Position numbers and translations under genes: made by a program. Below, one piece after another: positions 29,201 to 35,340 of a DNA stretch of 64,000 nt. Position 1 is the stretch's first letter, and the number at the start of each line of letters is the position of its first letter. This stretch comes from Mycoavidus cysteinexigens_B. GTDB taxonomy: Bacteria; Pseudomonadota; Gammaproteobacteria; Burkholderiales; Burkholderiaceae. Under the pieces are notes generated by a model. It worked only from the letters and a program-made list of their open reading frames with translations, had not been told where the DNA came from and ran no database searches. Location: NCBI GenBank assembly GCA_031963465.1, contig JASSUG010000003.1:124001-188000 (forward strand). Reading direction: 5' to 3'.

Positions 29201-29487
29201 CTGTTGATAATATGGAGCAATTTTTTAATGAAACAGAGTTTGGTAAGGAAATAAAACTTGTAGCTAGGGCTACTAAGGAATTTTATGATGGTCAGAGAAT
29301 ATACGAAGTAACCAAAAAGATTAAGGGTAAGGTAGCGAAAAGGGATCTTTTTTATTTGGATAATAAACACTTGGATCATTTGGAGGTGCTTGACGCAAAT
29401 AAATCTTTCAAGTATGTTTTGAATCTTGATGGCACAATTAATGAGATCAAAACAGAAAAAGCAAAAGGTAGAAGATTGGAGAAATAG
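20218..29487 (+). CDS. CdiA/filamentous-haemagglutinin-type contact-dependent toxin, no signal peptide
   Basis: A 3089-residue two-partner-secretion exoprotein. Residues about 10-190 form a TPS domain (FNVDAPGVILQNGS, NANGIDCWGC with C114 and C117), followed by thousands of residues of FHA-type beta-helix repeats with large internal duplications, a central region (about 1650-1900) and a second repeat region. ENN at 2837-2839 resembles the VENN motif that precedes CdiA toxin parts. A hydrophobic stretch follows (PLLVTPPGLALLGLLGAVAT), and a 115-residue variable C-terminus from about 2975 ends YLDNKHLDHLEV...VLNLDGTINE. No signal peptide precedes the TPS domain and no CdiB gene is nearby, so export is doubtful. 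GGGGTGG at 20221-20227 may serve a start at ATG 20230. A candidate immunity gene follows by one base. Confidence 0.85.
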   Translation: MGWMMLKPINGVSIQHIRSASITTNRQEPITPHSREEADSPTLNTAQPNAAGILYNQHANFNVDAPGVILQNGSTVRIILHHVIGRTLSQLNSVIKIAGEPAQLVFSNANGIDCWGCNFLNTKHLVLTTGEPILNSNGDLQAFRVKAGQITIKSNTTLKQFEQIDLIAYSIQVEGELSANKINMSTGTHEINYVDTGLPTITRRQELSIASSETNQSSRRASSLQFIETARVWAKKHLNIQADTLDNASHRVQSNGDLTVKAVSFTGAGTLSAALDLAAEFEEDYTHKNQLSAGRHLSISTPKRLINQGTIQTQGEVTLEATELENQAKSLIDGVHLTLKAGGSLRNHGVIQGGSIAIDAPSLVNDGTNHTEEHQAGAILAQRQLTIQAQTLRNQEHGLVRSDGELTIGDALGTQRKLTDSTQELVNSGSSMIESRGKLSIQVSLLDNQKGQITAHSDLILSSQAILNQEGRIEAQGEQSVFDVYTAAINNTSGWLLHTGTGQTQIVARVTIANFNTKAITGAGLIFGKGPLTIHSPEIINYEGGAIISDQMLKIKTPYLGNQLSTLSAGQKLEIDTDKLQNVGGLITVGEHEKFKAEAAHSVPSLARHAPDLGVLEVNAQEVINTAHKGEKAKGSLIRVQGKVVMKAEKIYNANKSQILGKEVDLNAKELFSNDASTVYASDTFSLKTHRLVNLGKGILQSEGKFHISVNDELGNLKGHIIASSDLVLKSKVLDNQEGHIETRGDQSVLDVQVDLINNASGQLLNTSAGQTQIVARQKMLNRNMDAVEGRGFIFGKGPVSVTSAEIVNDKGGVIFSNQMLEIKAADYVYNKFATLSAYQKIDINTPSLNNYAGGLISVGTEEAAKTATSTGVHSPDNLTHHAGVLTVHAKQVHNILDKGETQGGLIRLQGKVEMAADKIFNGNKSQILAKNVSLNTKELFFDVGGTVFVSDTLDLIGHIFKIKGEVQAKSIHLLSGVSQVCGTEAHSWKSTANTEFPDKEAQFSQSWMTVFQQAKMYVSGNLSISSSGSLLNQGELKIEGDISLKARSLENQASAVIDGRFLTLILHDQLRNDGVIQGSTVVISAQSLANDGSEDTDEHQAGAIMARRQLTIGAQTLHNQKHGLVHSDGELTIGGFLNAQYKVEGSAQTLNNTTSSTIESRDKLLIQVNHFDNQNGQITTSSDLVLRSKVLNNTHGHIEANGDQSVLNVQADTIDNTSGRLLHTGIGQIQILAHDSIVNRNAEGVKGAGFISGKGPVTVTAPQISNDEGGTFFSNQSLEIKSATLLDNQGTLHGKDHVWIEAKAISNGISRKTEVTGEPEEPEMALLSALSQLTNQLSKMIQGDFQPNEFKNPEYLITGNKISISAHDGLINTNAVIFAQNSLEIGAKCINNFEQGILYSGGNLTIGGQFDTQFKVTGVSEHVFNYGSTIDALGDLVINSETLLNANRKFKTEEQVIEQRDIHECHDHHTNQRYDGSQIGWHGDVGGLYRVHHSGVEIFCFTNYSFTRRVSTTVVTHSEPGKIQAGGEIRLSGAVINDKSRIIAGGALSDLEGGAAQINNRDANGQRVTTDQGTSQWSDRDWHGGMFSRGWSRDWSGHVPYHPAPVVEHHNLNVAVSQQHTAVDHQAPSTALVRTSALTSSSPFLNSGLQHFQLDPAQPYLIQTDPRFTRNSDTVSSNFLLSLLNLDPQRVPKRLGDGFYEQQLIRDQIIGLTGHYYLSGYRNQIAEFKALMHRGANWAKQHNLTLGIEPTPQQIAALTASPVWMVNQRVKLPDGSEQTVLMPKVYLANRDVSPIPLGGSLISANTIELHSDHPLKNAGTMISRGKMALTARNIDNQRGAIVSLDTLSIQASHNIDSRAGQLIAVKKMTLKAGQDLHLQSQTYTTHAASGSQTALDGVTEVRAKQLDAYAESDIHLAATQIKVDENARLEAKGDLTLGTATVSTQHQLTWDERNSLSLSRKTEIGTQIETGGSLELKSGRDIYAPGAYVNAGKGLSVKADRDINVEAAYEETDFEESHYHESSNFFSSSSELTQNKLYRKQALSSTLSGGTVQIEAGHDLNIMGSNVIGMHDVDLYAANDIQQKAVEQAERGRHYSVKERSGLLDSGQFGMTVGTRTQTDTQENEHTPQIGSVIGSVSGHVRAIAGREYKQSGSQLVVPTGDIQIQAGKAKIDASYEESRVWQRSEWQQSGLTVSVSAPVLAAAQTSQQMLQASTQVSDPRMQALAAGAGALAMKNAYDAIQADPKAAGGATVNVMIGEDHCETEQTQLSKTALNSTLAAGGNISIQIGGLGEESTLDLIGARIEAKQEITLNVEGRLNVEAAPNSLIEQSQQQSRSVAVGMAATLGSQNSVGASLAVSVGHGHADGAQISYTPTLIQAGGKLTLNAQSDVRLKGAQIAGAQVKAQIEGDLEIDSVQNTATYRSHSQSISGSVTVGPVSAASLHFSQRRMDSRYLSVAEQAGIQAGEGGFQITVKGDTKLVGGVIAGAEQAVREGRNTLLTGTLHQTDLTNQASYDASSISLGGGYSKSGKGVGSKQSGEVTTPAHSGNQLASRGGMSAAIPIVMSASGQAQSTTRSAISGAEIVITDEARQMELTGQSAAETIASLNRNSAHSHQALAPIFNRTEIEASFDIVNALGREAGTFIANRGREADHKLERAKNIETQANDESMSVAQRQELLAAAAELRAQAQTLNKQWGAGGSYRRIVTALTAAAAGNVTGTTAQFTQAAALNYLQSLGAEKIKHIADSLHDETARAALHGALAYGGAVARGQSGGAAALGASASVLVNTLLGPVEGESEEEKEARKNIVTSLVAGFADVGGVDATSAQTAAQIETENNAMVLAAPLLVTPPGLALLGLLGAVATGAVVVKGAMDYYEEYKERANNTKQPGEDDNQLVQQAPAPMFTLIMEPPQSSLIPGTAWHPDEEVLLGGKPNQSGEHVLQPIETPREVQSAAGNALENPIAEPLTILDTVKYSKGTKNANRDKDYVPNAGAVDNMEQFFNETEFGKEIKLVARATKEFYDGQRIYEVTKKIKGKVAKRDLFYLDNKHLDHLEVLDANKSFKYVLNLDGTINEIKTEKAKGRRLEK
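21208..24090. repeat. Large imperfect internal duplications in the CdiA-type gene
   Basis: The segment 21208-21890 (starting IDGVHLTLKAGGSLRNHGVIQGG) is repeated at 23388-24070 (IDGRFLTLILHDQLRNDGVIQGS), both containing EHQAGAI, LVxSDGELTIG, a QGExSV/GDQSV segment and a FGKGP/SGKGP segment. A third partial copy lies at about 22318-22700. The blocks 21900-22310 and 22690-23090 also match each other (KSQIL.K.V.LN.KELF). Duplications of hundreds of bases lengthen the beta-helix stalk. Confidence 0.75.
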
Positions 29488-29488
29488 A

Positions 29489-30283
29489 GTGAGTTCAATG
29501 TTGGATTTTAATAAATTTAAAGCGCGTTTAATCGAATGCCTTAAGTCTCATGGTTTGGATCTAGAAGCATCAAATAAAAGGACTGGGCTTCTAGTATGGT
29601 ATATAGATTGGGATGATAATTTTAATGACTCATTTGAATTTGAATTGAGGCAGATAAAAAATGCGCTTGATCTATATGATAAAGCTCTGTTAGAAAAAGA
29701 TGTGTTAACAACTAAGGCAGCTATTCTCCATGCCTCCATAAAAATTGAACTATTTTCAGGCAGTCCATTCAACGCAATTTCACGCGATTTGACAAGAGTT
29801 CTTAATGATAAAAGTTTCAATTGGCCTCCTTTGAGAAAAGGTTATGTTATTCCAAATAAATATTTGGATAAAAAAATAAACGGAATCGACCAGGAAGAAC
29901 TGATGAGTTTAACTAAAATTCAAAAAATCTTGATAGATCTAGTCAAATCACATGGTGTGACGGACGAAGAATTAAAGCAGGTAGGTAAGCGAACAAAGCG
30001 TTTAATATGGGGTATCGACCTGAACAGCGACTTCAATAAAATCTTCTATGAAAAGCTGCTAGCTTTGCAAATAGCTTTTGATGCATATGAAAAAGCATCT
30101 ATACAAGAGGACTGGCGAGCAGTTCGAGCGATCCTCCAAAGAATTAGGCTAATCAATTTTCAGCTCTATAAATTCTTGGACGGGATTAGAGTAGCGCTAA
30201 AAAGTGCATGGTTAGACAAACGTTTTTGGCCCTCTTTCCCGGAAAATTATAAAATACCAGCGCACTATAATTATGAAGAATAA
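29489..30283 (+). CDS. Candidate CdiI-type immunity protein with duplicated halves
   Basis: A 264-residue cytoplasmic protein without signal peptide or membrane segment, starting at GTG 29489 or ATG 29498, just after the toxin gene stop. Its two halves are homologous: each has a (C/V)KSHG segment, a KRTxxLxWxID...DFN/NFN core, helices with YDKA/YEKA, then WPP/WPS followed by YVIPNKY or YKIPAHY. Position and size fit an immunity gene for the CdiA C-terminus; the assignment rests on location, since I do not recognise the family. Composition is AT-rich like the toxin tip, unlike the rest of the large gene, suggesting that toxin and immunity arrived as one cassette. Confidence 0.65.
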   Translation: MSSMLDFNKFKARLIECLKSHGLDLEASNKRTGLLVWYIDWDDNFNDSFEFELRQIKNALDLYDKALLEKDVLTTKAAILHASIKIELFSGSPFNAISRDLTRVLNDKSFNWPPLRKGYVIPNKYLDKKINGIDQEELMSLTKIQKILIDLVKSHGVTDEELKQVGKRTKRLIWGIDLNSDFNKIFYEKLLALQIAFDAYEKASIQEDWRAVRAILQRIRLINFQLYKFLDGIRVALKSAWLDKRFWPSFPENYKIPAHYNYEE

Positions 30284-30377
30284 GCTAGCTTGTAGAGTTA
30301 GGATGAAGTTCGCATTGAGTAAGCAAAACGGGGTAAGATCATAGGCCAAGCGCATGATCAAATTCGCGAGACAAAAA

Positions 30378-30396
30378 AACGGGGCCAAAGCCCCGT
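30378..30396 (-). terminator. Rho-independent terminator reading on the minus strand
   Basis: ACGGGGC and GCCCCGT form a 7-bp stem around a four-base loop; on the minus strand the stem is followed by a run of seven T. No minus-strand gene lies directly upstream except the IS66 unit. The next native minus-strand gene is the OmpA-type lipoprotein (stop at 32542), from which the IS66 element at 30414-32428 now separates this hairpin. Confidence 0.8.
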
Positions 30397-30449
30397 AATA
30401 AGAAACAAGGTACCTTCTCAATAACCCGGGGCGAACGCCGGCAAACTGC

Positions 30450-32084
30450 TCAAGCAGAGGCTGCGATGGATTGTTCGACAAGGTGCGGCAGAAGTGGAAT
30501 TTGATCGCTGCACGAAATGCGGTCGGTGAGGTAATCCCAGAACGAGATGCCCAGCTTGCGACAGGTCTTCTTCAGGGTGGAGAAAGTATCGCGACATTGC
30601 CGACCGAGCTCGCTTCGCGTGCCACCACTGATCTTTTGCTTTTTCACGTGATCGCGAATGTCGCGTTCACTGTCGTTGGTGTGGAGTGGAACCTCAGGGC
30701 GTTCTAACACCAGTAGTAACTCGGATTTATTTTGGTGAATCCGCCTGAGCAGACGATTGAGTGTTGCGTAGCGGGTCTTCTGGGTGAAGATCGTATCAAA
30801 GCGCGCCGCCAGTGTTTTTTTGTCTGTAGCCGTGGGCTGCAGCTTGTATGCTTTCAGATCGGCATAGAGCGTCCAGATCTCGTCACGCACCCGGGCGATG
30901 TCCTCTCGATGTTGATCATTGAGCGGTAGCATCTTATGTACCAATCTTTCTGCATGGACCCAACATAATCCGTGAATCAGCACGTTGAACTGCCCTGCAT
31001 CATCGCTGATGATGGCCAGATCTGGGGAGACGCCACGCTGCTTCAGACTACCCAGCAGTGCGCCCTCGGTAGCAATGTTGCGGTGGCGCGGAGCGTCCAT
31101 CCCCAAACAATCCAGGTGGTGCTGCCACGCTCCCTGGTCAGCGAAGCTTGTGCTCTCGTGTTGCCGCAGCGCGTCCAGGAACACTTGCGAGAGCCCCTGC
31201 TTTTTCATGTACGCGAGCGCGTCTTCGTTGATCTGGTAATCGCCATGGCCCGCACGCAATAATGCCAGGAAATTGATCCGGCTCTTCGAGTCCGTGCTTT
31301 TGAACCACGCGAAATGCGGGTTACCAATGTGGGTGACGTAGCCGCTCCGGCCTCGATGCCGCGTGCCGGTATCATCAACCGTTACATACGCCGAGAGCGC
31401 CAAGCCGGTCGATAACAGCCCGTCTTTTTCCGCATGAAACTGCTCTTTGCCTTCTTGCAACAGCGTGTTTACCTGCCCCACTGAGATCTCGATGCCCCAT
31501 TCCCGCAGTTGCTCGCATAGCAGCGGCTGCGTGACGTGACAATGGTAGTGCTGGTAGAGCACATAGCTCACCAGAGCCGGGCCAAAATGGCCACCGCCGA
31601 CTGATTTGGGAAGCTGCCCGATCAGAGTCTGGCCGTCTGGCGTTTGCCAGCGTGCCAGTCGATACCGCGTGTTGCGTGATTCGATTGTCAACTCTTGCAC
31701 TACGAAATCACGATAGCCCTTGAATCGGGAACCTGGCGGAATCGGCTCGGCCGGTTCGATGATTGTGTCACGATCAATCTTCAGTTGCGCCGTCTTGTGC
31801 TTCTTCGCTGATCCGGGCCGTTTGGCCGCTTCCTCATTCTGCGTTTGATCTGGTTTGGCAGGCTTGCCAGCATCCTCGTTCATGCGGCTTGGCTTGAACG
31901 TCGGACGCTTCTTTTCCCCCTGGAGCACCGCGACTTCGTCTTTCAGATGCCCTATGTCCTCCAGCAATTGATGGATGATTTCGACCAGTCCGTCACTCCA
32001 TGCGAACACCTTCATGACCGCCGGCGTCCGATCGACTTCGGCGACATACGGTGCTGAGAGTTTCTTCAGCATGGCGCTTCTCAC
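30450..32084 (-). CDS. tnpC: IS66 family transposase
   Basis: A 544-residue DDE transposase starting at GTG 32084 or ATG 32072. An N-terminal coiled coil (IIHQLLEDIGHLKDEVAVLQ) and a basic linker precede the catalytic core. The DDE residues appear in YVTVDDTGTRHRG, AIISDDAGQFNVL and LHTNDSERDIRDHVKKQKISGG; the last includes the IS66 motif NDSERxIR...K.SGGTRS. The C-terminus (TFSTLKKTCRKLGISFWDYL) is typical. Length is usual and the frame is intact, so it could be active. It starts two bases after the stop of the small upstream ORF in the same element. Confidence 0.92.
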   Translation of the reverse strand: MRSAMLKKLSAPYVAEVDRTPAVMKVFAWSDGLVEIIHQLLEDIGHLKDEVAVLQGEKKRPTFKPSRMNEDAGKPAKPDQTQNEEAAKRPGSAKKHKTAQLKIDRDTIIEPAEPIPPGSRFKGYRDFVVQELTIESRNTRYRLARWQTPDGQTLIGQLPKSVGGGHFGPALVSYVLYQHYHCHVTQPLLCEQLREWGIEISVGQVNTLLQEGKEQFHAEKDGLLSTGLALSAYVTVDDTGTRHRGRSGYVTHIGNPHFAWFKSTDSKSRINFLALLRAGHGDYQINEDALAYMKKQGLSQVFLDALRQHESTSFADQGAWQHHLDCLGMDAPRHRNIATEGALLGSLKQRGVSPDLAIISDDAGQFNVLIHGLCWVHAERLVHKMLPLNDQHREDIARVRDEIWTLYADLKAYKLQPTATDKKTLAARFDTIFTQKTRYATLNRLLRRIHQNKSELLLVLERPEVPLHTNDSERDIRDHVKKQKISGGTRSELGRQCRDTFSTLKKTCRKLGISFWDYLTDRISCSDQIPLLPHLVEQSIAASA

Positions 32085-32085
32085 G

Positions 32086-32262
32086 CTACGTACCCCTGGC
32101 TTTTTTGAGTCGGGCGGCCTTCTGTTTCAATTGCTCAACCTCTTGCTGCAAGCCATTAGCTACTTCTACGAGTTGCTCGATCCACGCCCGCAACTCCTGA
32201 TCCTGCGGCCCGAGGTCCTCTCGTGCAATGTCGGGTAGTGTAAATTTTGGAGGGAGGGTCAT
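32086..32262 (-). CDS. Small coiled-coil accessory ORF of the IS66-like element
   Basis: A 58-codon ORF from ATG (complement of 32260-32262) to TAG (complement of 32086-32088), preceding the transposase by a single base. The protein contains PQDQELRAWIEQLVEVANGL followed by QQEVEQLKQKAARLKKARG, a predicted coiled coil with a basic tail. It does not look like the TnpA or TnpB proteins of classical IS66 elements as I know them. The tight spacing suggests translational coupling with the transposase. Confidence 0.65.
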   Translation of the reverse strand: MTLPPKFTLPDIAREDLGPQDQELRAWIEQLVEVANGLQQEVEQLKQKAARLKKARGT

Positions 32263-32541
32263 AAATGTGGCAGAAATGATGTCGGCGTGATGAACGTTAA
32301 CATCACCCTCTACCGTTTACAAGCGAAATTCGTTACGTCGCGCGAGCACGCTGCTCCGCCGATCTTGACCAAGCGAGCCGGCCAAACAGCGCAGCGTTGT
32401 GCGATGGTTGCCCCGGGTTATTGAGAAGATACGAAACAAGCGAAGAAAGTGGCACAGAGGTCATAATCTTCTCTGTGCGCCAAAAGGCCTGACCGGAGAC
32501 TATCCGCTAAGTTCTCAATTTCTTTTGCAATTGTGTTGATT

Positions 32542-33210
32542 TCACTGGATAGGTTTAGCTTGCAGCGGGTACAAGAAAATTTCGACTCGCCGGTTTTGCA
32601 TGCGGCCAGTCGGTGTGAGGTTGTCCGCAATCGGTTGAGCTTGCCCGCGCCCTTCGGAGGAGAGCCGGCCAGAGGCAACGCCGCGGCTGACGAGAAAATT
32701 CACCACCGCCAGTGAGCGGCTTTGCGAAAGCGTCATATTGTAAGGGACCGCGCCGGTATTATCGGTGTGACCAATGATCCGGGCCACCAACTCTGGATTT
32801 TGCACCAAGGTGCGCGCTACCTCATCAAGGGCCGGCGTAAATGTTGGCCGGATTTGATAGCTATTCGTGGCAAAAGAGACTGAACTCGGAATATTGACTT
32901 TGAGCGAACCGTCTTGTTGTTCAGTGATTTGCGTGCCAGTGCCTTGCGTGGCGCCTGCTAAGCGTTGCTTAATAGCTGACCAGTTGTAAGCTGTCAGACC
33001 GCCCGCTACGGCGCCGATGGCACCGCCGACCATGGCGCCTTCCGAGTTGCCAATGAGCGCACCCAAGCCAGCGCCCGTTGCAGCGCCAATGCCAGTGCCT
33101 AGCGCGGCATTGTTTTGTTGCCCAGCAGGCGCTGCACAACCCACCAAAAGTGCGCTGACAAGTAGGCAAGAAGCCAACGGTTGGACGATTTTTTTTGAGT
33201 TAACTTTCAT
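32542..33210 (-). CDS. OmpA-family peptidoglycan-associated lipoprotein (YiaD-like)
   Basis: A 222-residue outer-membrane lipoprotein. The signal ends in the lipobox LLVGC (Cys25). A glycine-zipper stretch (GTGIGAATGAGLGALIGNSEGAMVGGAIGAVAGG, in pieces) covers residues 38-75, and the C-terminal OmpA domain (about 105-218) holds HTDNTGAVPYNMTLSQSRS and GRMQNRRVEIFLYP, which bind diaminopimelate in peptidoglycan. It is a monocistronic minus-strand gene diverging from the ApbC/Mrp gene. Its probable terminator is cut off by the IS66 element downstream. Confidence 0.88.
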   Translation of the reverse strand: MKVNSKKIVQPLASCLLVSALLVGCAAPAGQQNNAALGTGIGAATGAGLGALIGNSEGAMVGGAIGAVAGGLTAYNWSAIKQRLAGATQGTGTQITEQQDGSLKVNIPSSVSFATNSYQIRPTFTPALDEVARTLVQNPELVARIIGHTDNTGAVPYNMTLSQSRSLAVVNFLVSRGVASGRLSSEGRGQAQPIADNLTPTGRMQNRRVEIFLYPLQAKPIQ

Positions 33211-33568
33211 ACTACACTCCGGAGATTAAGTTATGGCGCTAAAGTGTGTTGCCGCCACTGGCGCAACCCTCACTATAAGGATGACCTTCACACAAGAATC
33301 AGTTTACGTTCCTGTCTGAGTGTGAATAGTTTAAGGTTGCTCTAGAGCGGCCGCTTTGTACAATATATTTTTAGATTTCTTTTGTCATTGTCTGAATTGC
33401 GCATCACCTAAATGCTTTGTATCCGTTTGAATTATCCAATTTGCTTTGATCTCACGTTATGATGAATGGTTCTGAGCCGCTTTTACCAAGCTTAAGGGAT
33501 GGGGCTATTGCACATTTAGGCTGCATAGTTTTAAATCTGCGGCCAAAGAGGCCTTACCGTGACAATCA
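33211..33568. other. Gene-free divergent intergenic region
   Basis: About 358 bases between the OmpA-type gene (minus) and the Mrp gene (plus). It must hold both promoters. I saw no RNA gene, repeat or remnant with recognisable coding sense; TTGTACAATATATTT near 33356-33370 is AT-rich and could be part of a promoter, but the spacing does not fit a clear consensus. Confidence 0.5.
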
Positions 33569-33583
33569 ATGAGGTGGAATTTT

Positions 33584-34672
33584 ATGAGTATTGATAACGC
33601 TCAGATTCAAGCTGCGCTAGCTCAGGTTATCGATCCGCATATGGGCGCGGACCTGGTTTCGACAAAAAGCATCCGCCATAGTGCGTTCGAGAACGGCTGC
33701 GTGACGGTTGATGTGGTGCTCGGCTATCCGGCGCAAAGTCAGTTTGAGGCATTGCATACTCGCATTACCCATGCGCTTGCTGCCTTGCCTGGGGTGGAGA
33801 GTGTTGACATCACTATTTCGCAGCAGATTACCGCCCACGCAGTGCAGCACGGCATTAAATTACTCCCCAATGTAAAAAATATCATTGCCGTCGCATCTGG
33901 CAAAGGCGGGGTGGGAAAAAGCACCACAGCCGTTAACCTAGCACTGGCGCTGGCGGCCGAAGGGGCGAGCGTTGGCTTGCTGGATGCCGATATCTATGGT
34001 CCATCCCAGCCGATGATGCTTGGCCTTGAGGGCAAGCCTGAATCAAAAGACGGTAAATCGATGGAGCCGCTTGAGCGCTATGGCATTCAAGTTAATTCGA
34101 TTGGTTTTTTGGTGGGTACGGATACGCCAATGGTCTGGCGGGGGCCAATGGTCACTTCTGCATTTGACCAGTTGCTAAAGCAAACCAACTGGCGTGAACT
34201 CGACTATTTAATTGTCGATATGCCGCCGGGGACTGGGGATATTCAGTTGACGCTAGCGCAGCGGGTGCCAGTGACTGGCGCGGTGATTGTGACTACGCCG
34301 CAAGATATTGCCTTACTTGACGCTAAAAGGGGGCTAAAAATGTTCGAGAAAGTGGGGATTCCAATTCTTGGTATTGTGGAGAATATGAGTACGCATATTT
34401 GTACCCACTGTGGGCATGCAGAGCCTATTTTTGGCGCGGGCGGTGCAGCGCAAATGTGCGCTCAATACGGCGTTGAGTTGGTGGGTAGTTTGCCGCTTGA
34501 TATCAGTATTCGTGAGCGGACCGATGCGGGTTGCCCAACTGTGGTGGCGCAGCCGCAAGGTCACAATGCAGGCATTTATCGTGAAATCGCTCGAAAAGTT
34601 GGCATTGCTGTTGCGCGTAAGGCGCGCGATATGCGCTCAAAGTTTCCAGATATTGTGGTGCAAAATACCTAG
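33584..34672 (+). CDS. apbC: Mrp/ApbC/NBP35 family Fe-S cluster carrier ATPase
   Basis: A 362-residue P-loop ATPase that carries Fe-S clusters to apoproteins. An N-terminal MIP18/DUF59 domain (residues 1-85) precedes the ATPase domain with IAVASGKGGVGKSTTAVNLALAL (deviant Walker A), DADIYGPSQP, and DMPPGTGDIQLTLAQ. A C-terminal CTHCG pair binds the bridging cluster. Start 33584 is chosen because GAGGTGG lies about nine bases upstream; a start five codons earlier is less likely. The window also has a full ISC operon that would feed it. In Burkholderia relatives apbC is, as I recall, close to metG. Confidence 0.93.
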   Translation: MSIDNAQIQAALAQVIDPHMGADLVSTKSIRHSAFENGCVTVDVVLGYPAQSQFEALHTRITHALAALPGVESVDITISQQITAHAVQHGIKLLPNVKNIIAVASGKGGVGKSTTAVNLALALAAEGASVGLLDADIYGPSQPMMLGLEGKPESKDGKSMEPLERYGIQVNSIGFLVGTDTPMVWRGPMVTSAFDQLLKQTNWRELDYLIVDMPPGTGDIQLTLAQRVPVTGAVIVTTPQDIALLDAKRGLKMFEKVGIPILGIVENMSTHICTHCGHAEPIFGAGGAAQMCAQYGVELVGSLPLDISIRERTDAGCPTVVAQPQGHNAGIYREIARKVGIAVARKARDMRSKFPDIVVQNT

Positions 34673-34806
34673 CGTCTTAGCCAGTACAATTTCCCCATAT
34701 TCTGTCTCGAAAGCAGTATTATGATGTTGAGTTAGCGTGATGAGGGGTGGCTAATGCTTTTTCATAAAGGCCGCATTTTATCAAAGTATGAGTATTAGAG
34801 GATTGC

Positions 34807-35340
34807 ATGAAAAACCAAGCAGGCAAGGTGATTTCTCGGGTTTTTATCATACTGATGATAGTGGGCGGCTTCAGTGTGCTGAATGCCGGCTGTTCGACTT
34901 TATTCGGGCCGCGTGAAAAGAGCGCGCATGCGATACTTCTGCCTGTGGTGGGGGGCACCGCACGCGGTACGGTTAATTTTGTTGAGCGTGCAGACGGTAT
35001 GCAGGTCACCTACAACATCGTGGGCCTACCGGCAAATAGTGATTACAGATTTCAAATTTATGAACGGGGCCACTGCAATGCATTCAGTGCGCGCAATACT
35101 GGCCAGGTGTTCGACCCGAGTCGCTTGAGTTGGAGTGGCGCCCAGGGTAACGCGCGCCCAGCAGGCAATATGCCCAATATTAAAGCGGACACAAATGGTG
35201 TCGCAACGGGTTTTGTGGTGGTTAATGAACTGACATTGGACGGTATTCGTTCAGTCATCGGCCGCTCGGTCGTGGTGTTACATGACGATGATACTGTGGT
35301 AGAAAAATCACGGCTTGCTTGTGGCGTGATTCGACGGTAG
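34807..35340 (+). CDS. SodC-like lipoprotein lacking metal ligands
   Basis: A 177-residue protein with a membrane-type signal and a lipobox-like NAGC (Cys29). The rest follows Cu/Zn superoxide dismutase architecture: a GTVNFVERADGMQVTYNIVGLPA beta segment, then YRFQIYERGHCNAFSARNTG, VFDPSRLSW, AGNMPNIKADTNGVATG and VVVLHDDDTV...ACGVI. The usual ligand positions are changed: the HxH pair of HGFHxHE reads FQIY, the GGHF histidine is replaced, and the zinc-site HxxH and HxGDLxN positions read GAQGNARPAGNMPN. The two structural cysteines seem kept. It is probably a non-enzymatic periplasmic relative of SodC. Role unknown. Confidence 0.75.
   Translation: MKNQAGKVISRVFIILMIVGGFSVLNAGCSTLFGPREKSAHAILLPVVGGTARGTVNFVERADGMQVTYNIVGLPANSDYRFQIYERGHCNAFSARNTGQVFDPSRLSWSGAQGNARPAGNMPNIKADTNGVATGFVVVNELTLDGIRSVIGRSVVVLHDDDTVVEKSRLACGVIRR

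Larger units (their letters stand above)
30414..32428 (-). mobile_element. IS66-like insertion sequence, about 2.0 kb
   Basis: Perfect 18-base terminal inverted repeats TTCTCAATAACCCGGGGC lie at 30415-30432 and, reverse-complemented, at 32410-32427; the match extends one base outward on each side. Inside are a 58-codon coiled-coil ORF and the large transposase, both on the minus strand. I found no target-site duplication (left flank CAAGGTAC, right flank ATACGAAA), so the element may have lost one flank or rearranged. Copies elsewhere in the genome cannot be seen. Confidence 0.85.

Noticed and set aside
20218..29487. CRISPR or DNA-level short repeats in the adhesin gene
   Set aside because: Repetition is protein-level beta-helix periodicity and long diverged duplications, not regular short repeats with unique spacers. 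No CRISPR array was seen anywhere in the window.
30471..30707. Plus-strand ORFs across the IS66 transposase
   Set aside because: They are opposite-strand shadows of the transposase with no start signals of their own.
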